DNA from: CAIMWS01 sp964409245
GTDB taxonomy: Bacteria > Verrucomicrobiota > Verrucomicrobiia > Limisphaerales > UBA1319
Length of the DNA stretch: 64,000 bases
Direction: 5' to 3'
Assembly: GCA_964409245.1 (NCBI GenBank)
Contig: CAYPCQ010000029.1
Location: 1 to 64,000, forward strand
Below are positions 1 to 7,327 of the stretch, one piece after another. The notes below the pieces were generated by a model. It saw nothing but the letters and a program-made list of their open reading frames with translations, made no database searches and had not been told where the DNA came from. Position 1 is the stretch's first letter, and every line of letters begins with the position of its first letter. The position numbers and the translations under genes are program-made.

Positions 1-130
1 CGGCATAGGTCTTGGCCGGATCCCAATAAAGCGCCTCCACCGGCCCCTGCAGCCGCTCAAAGGCTTGCAGGGCGGTGGCGGATAGGAATGCCAGCAAACC
101 GGCGCGGACCATCGTTGATATTGATTTCAT
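1..130 (-). CDS. N-terminal fragment of a secreted protein, possibly arylsulfotransferase-like
   Basis: Only the first 43 codons lie in the window; the rest runs off the left edge. The start is the ATG at 128-130. The peptide begins with a short basic N-terminus and a hydrophobic stretch (MVRAGLLAFLSATALQA), which reads as a Sec signal peptide. The mature part starts with FERLQGPVEALYWDPAKTYA. The ALYWDPAKTY stretch resembles the start of secreted arylsulfotransferase-like beta-propeller proteins, but too little is visible to assign a family. It lies 95 bp downstream of the gap-interrupted gene and on the same strand, so it may be the last gene of that transcript. Existence is fairly sure, function is a guess. 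Confidence 0.5.
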   Translation of the reverse strand, partial: MKSISTMVRAGLLAFLSATALQAFERLQGPVEALYWDPAKTYA

Positions 131-225
131 CGATTCAAGCCTTCGCGCCGGCCGGCTGGTGGTTTTTTCTGGATATTTCATTTAATCTTATTTGAAACGC
201 TCTTTCATGCCTTGCTGCGGTCATG

Positions 226-1616
226 TCAGGGCAGCAGCGTCACCCAATAAAAGCCTTGGGGCAGGCCCAGGCGGGTGGTGTCGGTGTCGATGAAAGTGGT
301 CACCTCGCCGGCGCTGGCGCTGATGGCGATATTCGTCCACGCCGGCGCATCGAGGGTGGCTTTGTGGAACACCGCATAGTTGCGGTTGGGCAGGCTGGCC
401 CAGCTCAATTGCATCCCCGCCGGAGTCATCCGGAGCGCCATTAAAACCGGCGCCGGCACACCGGCGGACGCGGTGAAAGAATTGACGCTGCCGGGCGCGC
501 TGCCCGGATCGGTGCTGAACATCCCCTGGCTGTCCGCGGCGGTAATGTAGTAGCTGACTGTGGCGCCCGCGGGGAAAGCGGGGATTTCGGCTCCGTAAAT
601 GCCGTCGCCCGCCGCGCCGTCGTGGTGGGCGCCATCGTCGAGCATGGCCACCTGGGTGCCACTGCCGCCACCGGTGATCGTCTTCACCGAAACCTGGTCC
701 AGGTCGATGCGGCCTTCCTCCAGGCCGCCGCGGAACTGCCAGCGCAGTTTCAGGCCGGCCACGAGTTCATCCGCTTGCAGGTTATAGCGATAAAGCTGCC
801 AATTGTGGTTGGCGCCGGCCAGTTCGCTCAGGCGGGTGGCATAGCCGCTGCCGGCATCGATTTGGAAGGTCCAGCCCGCATTGCCCGCCAGGCCATCGGC
901 CCAAAGCCAGAACTCCACGTAGCCGGAAGTGCCCCGGGCATCGATCGCCTGCGTGGGGGCGAGCATGGAATCCGCCAGGTTGGTGGTGCCACCCTTGAAT
1001 TCCGCGCCATTGGTGTTGCCCTGGCCGTAGCTGGCCCCATCCCGCTGCTCGAAGGGATTGGCCCCGGCAAAAGTGACCGTCCAGGCATTGTTGCATCCTT
1101 CGCCGGTCCACGGTTTGGCCAGGTTCGTGCCCATGGTTTCCAGGAATAGCAGGTTGGTCTGGCCGGCGCTGATGGTCCCGGTGCTGTAAGTCAGTGTTAC
1201 CTGCGATACCGAAGTGTCGTCGGTGACCTGGGCGGTGACCCAGACGGTGTCGTTGGTGGTGGGGGCCGCGGGCGTGATGCTGGTGCTGGCGATAACGGGC
1301 GCCTGGTTCGGGACGCTGGCCAGGCCCACGCCCTGGACGCGCATCGGGATGGAATACAGGGAACCGGCGTCGGTGGTGATNNNNNNNNNNNNNNNNNNNN
1401 NNNNNNNNNNNNNNNNNNNNNNNNNNNNNNNNNNNNNNNNNNNNNNNNNNNNNNNNNNNNNNNNNNNNNNNNNNNNNNNNTCCCCTGGGCCTGGTCCGAT
1501 AGCGTCTGCACCATGTCCATCTGCGGCTGGGCGGCATCCGTTTGCAGTCCCGCCAGCCACAGCCCCATCACGGCCATTGGGATGAGTTTCGATTTTAACT
1601 TATGCAGCATTTTCAT
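226..1616 (-). CDS. Secreted SMP-30-like modular protein interrupted by an assembly gap
   Basis: The start is the ATG at 1614-1616, preceded by AAAGGA. It gives a signal peptide followed by AAQPQMDMVQTLSDQAQG, then the sequence enters 100 N. After the gap it resumes at ITTDAGSLYSIPMRVQG, the end of an SMP-30/gluconolactonase-like propeller, and continues with Ig-like and carbohydrate-binding-like beta modules up to the stop at 226. Both gap edges are identical to parts of the 8989-12627 gene. If the gap holds the corresponding 1883 bp of that gene, the reading frame is restored and the protein is about 1057 residues. The apparent frame change across the Ns is therefore an artefact, not a mutation. 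The signal peptide and the C-terminal modules differ from the paralog. The protein is secreted; its ligand or reaction is unknown. Confidence 0.75.
1381..1480. other. Assembly gap of 100 N
   Basis: A placeholder run of exactly 100 N inside a gene. The 55 bp on each side (1326-1380 and 1481-1535) are identical to 10569-10623 and 12507-12561 of the paralog, and identity stops at the next base on both sides. The missing sequence is therefore probably a repeat of about 1883 bp rather than 100 bp. Confidence 0.95.
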
Positions 1617-1660
1617 ATTCAATCCTTTATCAGCGGTTGTGTGGGTGGGATTCTTGGGTT

Positions 1661-2152
1661 TTAAATCCGGGTTTGCAGGGAGCTGGCCAGGGTCATGGAC
1701 AGGCTGAAGCCCGTCAATGGCCGGGGCCAGCCTGGCGGATGGGGCCTCGTCCTGGGCTGTGGGTCCGCGCCCGGGATGCCCAGCAGTTGGTGCACGGCGG
1801 CGAGCAGTTCCTCCGGCCCAAAGGGTTTGGCCAGGAAGGCATTGCAACCTGCCCTCAGCGCATCGTCAATTTTATACGCGCCTCCGGAGATAACCAGGAC
1901 CGGGAGCCGGGGGGATCGCTCATGAAGGTGGCGGGCGAGTTCGAAGCCATTAAGGTCCGGCATTTCGACGTCGGTCACCAGCAAGGCGAACGAATCCGGG
2001 TCGGAGAGGAAGATTTCAAGCGCCAGCCTGGGATGGTTGCACGCCACCACCTGGTTGCCGGAGAGGAGGCGCAAAATTTTGGCGGTCACCGCCAGCAATG
2101 AGGGATCGTCGTCAACGAGCAGCCAGGGCAGGGATTGTTTGGTGTCGTTCAT
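1661..2152 (-). CDS. Single-domain response regulator (CheY-like receiver)
   Basis: A receiver domain fills residues of about 9-125. It has the acidic pocket (LLVDDD), the phospho-acceptor aspartate in VTDVEMPDLNG, and the conserved lysine in FLAKPFGPEEL. The last 40 or so residues are proline-rich without a recognisable output domain, so it probably acts by protein contact within a phosphorelay. The start is uncertain: MNDTKQSLPWLL at 2152 is chosen, but an ATG at 2158 and a TTG at 2170 are in frame and no clear ribosome site decides. It lies about 60 bp downstream of the PEBP/EF-hand gene on the same strand, so the two may be cotranscribed. The cognate kinase is unknown. Confidence 0.85.
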   Translation of the reverse strand: MNDTKQSLPWLLVDDDPSLLAVTAKILRLLSGNQVVACNHPRLALEIFLSDPDSFALLVTDVEMPDLNGFELARHLHERSPRLPVLVISGGAYKIDDALRAGCNAFLAKPFGPEELLAAVHQLLGIPGADPQPRTRPHPPGWPRPLTGFSLSMTLASSLQTRI

Positions 2153-2210
2153 AATCATCAGGTGGCTCAATTGTTTGTTTGGTCCTTGGCTCCGGATCGG
2201 TTGGTGCGGT

Positions 2211-4622
2211 TCAACGGCTCGGGCGGAGCGTCAAGCCGCCGTTGCCCGGGCGCGTTCCCGCAGGTTGCGGCAGATACTCGTCAGCGGCTAGCTGGCCGTC
2301 GCCATTTTTATCGAGGGTTTTCAAGGATTGGCCGGCTTTGGCGATTTCCTCCGCGCTGAGCATGCCGTCCCGGTTCAGATCCATTGCCTGGAGCAGAACA
2401 TTGCCGGGCCGGGGAGCGGCCTGGCCGCCGGGTGCGCCGCGCATTTCGGCGCGGGGTTGGGCCTCGCGACTGGCCAGCCCGGATTTCGGCTCGTTTTCCG
2501 GTTCGGCGCCGGTCCCTGGCCGCGCGTAAACCACCGGCAGCTCCGCGGTGGCGAGCACCTTATCCTTCATGGCGGCCAGCAGGATCTCGCGGGTGACCTG
2601 GGAGGCCGGAGTGGCGATCTGAAGCGGGGCGGACAAGGCATAGGCGGTGAGGATGTAGGTCTTGTCCCCGGGCCCCTTGGAATGCGGCGGCGCATAAGCC
2701 ACTTCCTGGTTCACACTGTTGTTCCCCAAAACCCCCATCCCGCGGGCATTCCGGGGGAGGCTCCGCACGGTGGCGGGGATGTTGTAGAGCGTCCAATACC
2801 ACTTGGCCTGGCCCTCGGGATCGAGGTGGTGCATGATCACCGCAAAACTCCTGGTTCCCGCCGGGGGGGCATCCCATTCCAGCGGCAGCGTGGCGCCCGC
2901 GCCGTCGCCGGTGTATTCCTGGGGCAGCCGGCCGTCCTGGCCGATGGCGGCACTGCGGAGGATGAACGAGGCGCTGGAGGCGGGGGTGGCCGGGGCGGCG
3001 GCCGCTGCGGGGAGCGGGGCTGGCTGCGCCGCCGCGCCGAACAGGAAATCCGTGTTCGGGATTTCCGGCATGGGGATGGCCTTGGAATAGAGGTAGGCTC
3101 CCTCGCAGGTGTATCTGGCATCCAGGTTGCGCAGTTTCAGGAGCGTCTGCTTCTGCTGGGCGGTGAGGGTTTTGGCCACCTCCGCGAACCGCGTTGCATA
3201 CCAGTAGGAGATCTCGCCGTCCAATTCGCCATACCGCCTGGCCAGGGACATCACCTGGCCTTGATCGATGGCTTCCTCTTTCATGAAACGCCGCAGTTCC
3301 ACGGAGATGGCGCGCCGGACGGCGACGATTTCCCGCAAGTCCGCGCGCTGCGCGTCCACGAGGCCGGTGACGAGCTGCCGCTGCGGACCGTCCAGGGCGG
3401 CGAGGAATGCTTCCCCGCTATCGCCGGTGAGGGAGGTGCTGATGGAGAAATTGGCGTTGCCCATGGCGGGGATGTCCTTCATGTAGAAGGATCCAAAATA
3501 GGTCGCATGGCGCTCCGGGCAGAAATAGACGTCGGCCTCCACGTTGCCCGCATACCAGCTGAACATCTCGCTGGCATAGGTCATGACCGCCACGTGGGCG
3601 GCAGGGGAGAGGCTCCGTTTATCCACCTGGTCCGCCAGCTCCGGCCAGGTGGCCGAGTTGTTGAAAACCAGCTTGCTGAGGCGGGCTTTCTGCTCCGTGG
3701 TCAGCGACCGGATGATGCCTCCCAAAACCTGGGCCCGGCGGTAGCTGAGGCGGCCGTCGATCTCGAAGATCTGGGCGGTGTATTTCATGACCGCCGCCCG
3801 GTCCAGGCCCGTGGCGCCGGCGGGCACTTCGCCGGCGAGCTGCCGGCAGAAGGCTTTGATGAGGGGGAAGCGCTTGAAGGCCAGCTCGGCCAGCAGCGGC
3901 TCCTGTTCTTTGGCCAGGGCGATCAGCTGGGCCTTTTGCGCGGCGGTGAGCGCCAGCAGCAGGTTGTTGGCCGCCCGCGGGACAAAGGAGGTGTTGTGGC
4001 CCAGCTCGTTGCGGTCCACATCACGCATATACTGGAAGCCGAAGAAGTCGGCGGCTTTGCCGGGCGGCAGGAAGGTGCAGCTGCCCAGGTCGCCCGTGAG
4101 GAAGGCCAGGCCGTCAAAGGCGATGGTGTTCAGCTGCGCCCGGTCCGAGATGGCCTGCTCGATCGAGTATTGCCCCTGGCCCCGGGGCTGCGGTCCGCCA
4201 TTGCGGCCCTGGGCCTGGTCTTCCCCGCCGCGCGGCGGGCGTTGATCCATCCCGTCCGCCTGGCCGGGCGGCGGCGCCAGGTCGCGCAGGCGGTCGGGAT
4301 CGAATCCGGCGGCCCGGATGATGTCGGCCATGGCGGGGCCGCCGCGCAATCCCGCCTGGCGGAAAGCCTCATGGATGGCCTGCGCCGTTTCGGCGGTGAG
4401 CGTTTTCGCGTCGAATTTCGCGAGGATGATCTTCACCTGGTCCTTCTGCGCCGTCGTGAGCACCTCCATGCCCCCGGCATCGCGCTGGCCGCCCGGCCCG
4501 CCCGGGCCGCCCGCCCGCGGGGGTGGCTGCTGCCCGCCGGGGCGGGGGTTGCTGTCTTGCGCGTTCATCTGGCACGCGGTCGTGCCCAGCGCCAGTGCGA
4601 GGAGAATGATTTTTGTTTTCAT
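2211..4622 (-). CDS. Exported protein: duplicated helical domain, PEBP domain, EF-hand pair
   Basis: 803 residues. MKTKIILLALALGTTAC reads as a signal peptide with a possible lipobox cysteine at 17. A Gly/Pro/Gln-rich region runs to about 155. Residues 160-530 form a helical domain shared with the 8989-12627 protein and consisting of two similar units (about 166-320 and 343-498), each with an FGSFYMKD-like motif, an LTxxQ helix and a DGxxSY motif. Residues 553-700 match the PEBP/YbhB-YbcL family. Residues 748-785 carry two calcium-type EF-hand loops (DLNRDGMLSAEE, DKNGDGQLAADE). PEBP proteins bind phospholipid-like or small ligands, and the EF-hands suggest calcium dependence. The combined role is unknown. 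Upstream is a conserved block also found before two other family members. Confidence 0.88.
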   Translation of the reverse strand: MKTKIILLALALGTTACQMNAQDSNPRPGGQQPPPRAGGPGGPGGQRDAGGMEVLTTAQKDQVKIILAKFDAKTLTAETAQAIHEAFRQAGLRGGPAMADIIRAAGFDPDRLRDLAPPPGQADGMDQRPPRGGEDQAQGRNGGPQPRGQGQYSIEQAISDRAQLNTIAFDGLAFLTGDLGSCTFLPPGKAADFFGFQYMRDVDRNELGHNTSFVPRAANNLLLALTAAQKAQLIALAKEQEPLLAELAFKRFPLIKAFCRQLAGEVPAGATGLDRAAVMKYTAQIFEIDGRLSYRRAQVLGGIIRSLTTEQKARLSKLVFNNSATWPELADQVDKRSLSPAAHVAVMTYASEMFSWYAGNVEADVYFCPERHATYFGSFYMKDIPAMGNANFSISTSLTGDSGEAFLAALDGPQRQLVTGLVDAQRADLREIVAVRRAISVELRRFMKEEAIDQGQVMSLARRYGELDGEISYWYATRFAEVAKTLTAQQKQTLLKLRNLDARYTCEGAYLYSKAIPMPEIPNTDFLFGAAAQPAPLPAAAAAPATPASSASFILRSAAIGQDGRLPQEYTGDGAGATLPLEWDAPPAGTRSFAVIMHHLDPEGQAKWYWTLYNIPATVRSLPRNARGMGVLGNNSVNQEVAYAPPHSKGPGDKTYILTAYALSAPLQIATPASQVTREILLAAMKDKVLATAELPVVYARPGTGAEPENEPKSGLASREAQPRAEMRGAPGGQAAPRPGNVLLQAMDLNRDGMLSAEEIAKAGQSLKTLDKNGDGQLAADEYLPQPAGTRPGNGGLTLRPSR

Positions 4623-4696
4623 AACGTAGGTTTGGTTGATTGTGTGGTTATGGCTGTTTTCCGGTGAGCTTGTCTGCTGTCAGCCAGGTTCGACTG

Positions 4697-4769
4697 CTTC
4701 CCATACCCGTGCCCAAGAGGTTGAACGGATTGCGAAGCCGGCTTTCTACACCCAAAATGCGAAATGATG
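4697..4769 (-). promoter_or_regulatory. Conserved upstream block, copy A
   Basis: A block of about 70 bp lies some 75 bp upstream of the 803-residue gene. Read on the minus strand it contains ATTTCGCATTTTGGGTGTAG, then AAAGCCGG and CCGTTCAAC. The core recurs upstream of the 6858-7040 stub and of the 8989-12627 gene. Conservation of non-coding sequence before three relatives suggests a promoter, operator or leader, although part of it may only reflect a shared duplication. No consensus promoter was recognised in it. Confidence 0.5.
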
Positions 4770-5445
4770 CGTGAATGTTTCCAGGAGGCGTTCGTCCAGC
4801 GTTTGCCGCCGCCTTGGACTCAGTCTCCCAGCCGTTTCCTGGAGGCCAACTGATTTGGTGTCCAGGATTTGCTGGCTGCTGAAACCCAGCCACTGTTCGC
4901 TCAACTCGATGGTTTTACCCGTCAGCACCTCAAGGTTGCGCAGAGGTTTGCCTGCTTCTGAATCCTGGTTCACCGTATGCATTTGGCCCAACTTTAAAGA
5001 GCTGTGGGGAGGATATCGTTAAAGTTGCAGCCCAGTCCTCTCCACAGCAGGACCGAACTCTCCGTTTTTGCCAGACGGGAAGTGAGCTGCGAGTTCTGAC
5101 CAGATCAGGATAAGTGGCGAAAGACGCAGGTCTTGCGCAAAAAGATCCCGCATGCACGACTGAACCAATTTCATGGACCCGGCTGATAGATGTTTGCCAA
5201 GGTTCTTGGGAGGCGCCAGGCGCCGCCCTCCGGCTTGCGAAAAGAAGGCCCGCAGAGGCATGGATCGGTTGCCAGGTGGGCGCCTTGATTACCCGCAGCC
5301 GGGGTTCAACCTCAAAAAATTGGCTGCGCTTTTCCAACACATTCAAGCGGTTGGGCCGGAACACGTTCCCGGTCTTCCGGATGAATGGATTCAACCCCTG
5401 ATTGGGGCGATGTCGGAAATCCACCGGGGCTCAGGCTATAATGAA
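4770..5445 (-). pseudogene. Decayed PAS histidine kinase, relative of the 7328-8407 gene
   Basis: Pieces of the intact kinase are recognisable in shifting frames. The PAS end shows VESIHPEDRERVP near 5345-5390. The dimerisation region shows CNFNDI near 5005-5030. The following helix shows LRNLEVLTGKTIELSEQWLG near 4880-4940. Stops and frameshifts separate them, and the whole ATPase region is missing: sequence matching the end of the dimerisation region runs straight into the conserved upstream block. About 125 bp of repeat R2 lies within the relic. It sits directly upstream of the 803-residue secreted gene, just as the intact kinase sits upstream of the stub at 6858-7040, so both pairs come from one duplicated segment. 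Confidence 0.75.
5058..5184 (+). repeat. Dispersed repeat R2, copy within the kinase relic
   Basis: About 127 bp similar to 14473-14604 and 60701-60833. Shared landmarks in order are a TTTTTGC(G)CCAGACG-like left part, a GTGGCGAA-GAC…GTCTTGCGC imperfect hairpin (8 of 9 pairs here), AAAAAGATC, and a GAACCAATT…GGACCCGGCT right part. The spacing between the flanking kinase segments is longer than in the intact kinase by roughly this length, which suggests insertion. Confidence 0.6.
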
Positions 5446-5473
5446 AGCAGGTGATACCCGGTAAAGAGGGTGG

Positions 5474-6190
5474 TCACCATGCGAATGAAATAGGGTTGGT
5501 CCGGCCACTTCTCAGGTCTTCGCTCCGTGCTTCTTCGCCTTTTTCCACGGCCAGGCTGCCTTCCTGGATGGTGTGGCGGATGACTTCGGCGTTGGATTTG
5601 CAGGCGAATTTGCTTCTGAGCCGGGTCCGGTAGGTCTCCACCGTGCGGGGACTGATCCCGAGTTTGATGGCGATTTCCTTGGATTTAAGGCCGGAGATCA
5701 TGAAGTCCAAGACTTGGCGCTCGCGTGCGGATAACCTGCCCGGCTTGGGGGTCGGCTTTACGGCAGCCCGGTTGAAAAATGCCTCGATGATGCCGGCGGA
5801 CACTTCTTTGCTGAGGAAAAGCTTGCCCGCTGCGGCGGATCGGACGGCTTGGATAAGCTCCTCCGGAGAGTTGGTTTTGACGACATAACCCAAGGCGCCC
5901 GCCTGAAGGGCCTGCTCGACGAACGCCTGCTTGGAAAAGGAGGAAACGATGATGACTTTAAGTCCGGGGAATTGCTGGCGGAGCTGCCGGGTCATCTCCA
6001 GGCCGTCCTGGTCGGGCAACTCGATATCCATGAGGACGACATCAGGCCGCAAACCGGAGATTTGCTCCATAGCTGAGGCGGAGCAATCCGCAGCGCCCAC
6101 CGCTGCAATGTCTGGCGCATTATCCAGGATCATGCGGAAGCCTTCCTGCACGATCTGGTGGTCATCCACGATAAAGACCCTCGTTTTCAT
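5474..6190 (-). CDS. NarL/FixJ-family response regulator
   Basis: 238 residues from the ATG at 6188-6190 (MKTRVFIVDDHQIVQEGF); an in-frame extension upstream has no family similarity. The N-terminal receiver has the VDDH pocket, the phospho-acceptor in VVLMDIELPDQDG and the lysine in GYVVKTNSPEE. The C-terminal LuxR-type helix-turn-helix has LSARERQVLDFM and GISPRTVETYRTRL. It is a DNA-binding transcription factor switched on by phosphorylation. It starts 20 bp after the GNAT gene and is probably cotranscribed with it and the stub. The PAS kinase at 7328-8407 is the nearest possible partner, but that kinase lacks the usual phospho-histidine. Confidence 0.92.
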   Translation of the reverse strand: MKTRVFIVDDHQIVQEGFRMILDNAPDIAAVGAADCSASAMEQISGLRPDVVLMDIELPDQDGLEMTRQLRQQFPGLKVIIVSSFSKQAFVEQALQAGALGYVVKTNSPEELIQAVRSAAAGKLFLSKEVSAGIIEAFFNRAAVKPTPKPGRLSARERQVLDFMISGLKSKEIAIKLGISPRTVETYRTRLRSKFACKSNAEVIRHTIQEGSLAVEKGEEARSEDLRSGRTNPISFAW

Positions 6191-6210
6191 GGTTCCGATG
6201 CTTTGTTCCG

Positions 6211-6861
6211 TTAATTTTGTGACGGCATGTTTTCGCCACCCGGAGATGGACAGGATTCCGCCAGCATGAACCATAAATGAGGGCCGCCGTTGGGGAGCTG
6301 GCCTTCGCGAATGACGCGGAAACCGTGCTTTTGGTAAAAGGCGAGATTCCGCTCGTTGGTGGTCTCCAAAAGGCAGGGGAGAGCCTGGCTGCTTGCGCGG
6401 GCTAATCCTTGCCGCAAAAGCGCGGAGCCAAGCCCCTGGGACTGGCGTGTGGGATGCACCGCAATGCTGAACAGGTACCAGTGGGGACTTGACGTGGCGT
6501 GCAGATGCTCCTGCTCGATGAACCGCAGGAAATTGAAAAGGCGGGTGGCGCTCCAGCCCATCGCAAATGCGGCCGTCAGCATGCCGCTGTGGAGCATCCG
6601 CAGGAGGCTGGCGGTCGCGCGCTCGGAGCGCAGCCAGACCGCCACGGCATCCCCTTCGTCGATCGTGTCCACGGTGCCGTAGCCAAGGCCGTCGCGAAGA
6701 CAGGCCCGGAACATCCGCCGGAGTCCGGAGTCCCGCCCGGCAGGGCGCGGAAAGAAGAAATTGGCGATGGGGTCAGCGGTGAAGGCATGGGCCAGTGTTT
6801 CCTCAGCGCGATGGAAATTGGCATCTGCCAATGGTTGAATCATGGAAGGCGTCCCGTTCAT
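6211..6861 (-). CDS. GNAT-family N-acetyltransferase
   Basis: 216 residues from the ATG at 6859-6861; MIQPLADANF six residues later is an alternative start. The GNAT acetyl-CoA binding motif A is clear (YLFSIAVHPTRQSQGLGSAL), followed by the motif B region (LLETTNERNLAFYQKHGFRV). The layout resembles the group containing puromycin acetyltransferase-like and other small-molecule acetyltransferases with an N-terminal PADPIANFFF-like stretch; the substrate cannot be told from sequence. Its start overlaps the stop of the signal-peptide stub by 4 bp (ATGA), so its translation may be coupled to the stub. Confidence 0.88.
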   Translation of the reverse strand: MNGTPSMIQPLADANFHRAEETLAHAFTADPIANFFFPRPAGRDSGLRRMFRACLRDGLGYGTVDTIDEGDAVAVWLRSERATASLLRMLHSGMLTAAFAMGWSATRLFNFLRFIEQEHLHATSSPHWYLFSIAVHPTRQSQGLGSALLRQGLARASSQALPCLLETTNERNLAFYQKHGFRVIREGQLPNGGPHLWFMLAESCPSPGGENMPSQN

Positions 6862-7040
6862 AAAATAACCTCAACCGCAAACCTGCGCCCCAACTCCAGC
6901 CCGCCGCGTGGGTGTGGACCGCGCAACCCATTTCCTTGCCTCCGGGTTCCCGCTGGAGCGGGGGGGCTGTCTGGTGCGCTCATCGGGCAGGCTTCCGTGC
7001 CCAGCGCCAGCGCGGCGAGGAGAGTGGCTTTTGTTTTCAT
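6858..7040 (-). pseudogene. Signal-peptide stub of a secreted paralog
   Basis: 60 codons from the ATG at 7038-7040. MKTKATLLAALALGTEACPM closely matches the N-terminus of the 803-residue protein (MKTKIILLALALGTTACQMN), and the DNA similarity spans about 95 bp of coding plus the upstream block. After about 35 residues similarity fades, and the frame ends at a TGA overlapping the GNAT start. The helical, PEBP and EF-hand parts are absent. It is best read as a remnant of a duplicated secreted-protein gene whose body was lost. It might still act as a leader peptide that couples translation of the GNAT gene. Confidence 0.65.
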
Positions 7041-7111
7041 TAAATACGTTTGGCTGATTATGATCATGGTTGTTTTCCGGCGGGCATTTCTGCTGCCAGC
7101 CGTGTCCGGCC

Positions 7112-7183
7112 GCTTCCCCTGCCCGAGTCCGAATGGTTGAACGGGGCGCCCGGCCGGTTTTCTACACAAAAACGCGAAATATG
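7112..7183 (-). promoter_or_regulatory. Conserved upstream block, copy B
   Basis: Lies about 75 bp upstream of the stub. On the minus strand it reads ATTTCGCGTTTTTGTGTAGA, then AAACCGG and CCGTTCAACC, matching copy A in content and order, and the sequence down to the start codon is also similar. It may be the promoter or leader for the stub, GNAT and NarL genes. Confidence 0.45.
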
Positions 7184-7327
7184 TGGCAGCGCCACCCTGG
7201 AGGGCCTCTTCATTCCCAGCCCCTGTTCCAAAGCCGGAAACAGGCAGCCTGTGCGGGAGCCGATCCCGCGTGGAGCACTTCGCCGGAAAGCACAGCGGCA
7301 GGATTGCACCCGGAGCGGGAAGGGGCT

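Noticed and set aside
1381..1480. A frameshift in the SMP-30-like gene across the N run
   Set aside because: The placeholder length of 100 changes the frame arbitrarily; the predicted 1883-bp content restores it.
4697..4769. A sigma-54 promoter within the conserved upstream block
   Set aside because: GGGCACGGGTATGGG-like stretches are not matched by the TGGCAC-N5-TTGC spacing in all three copies.
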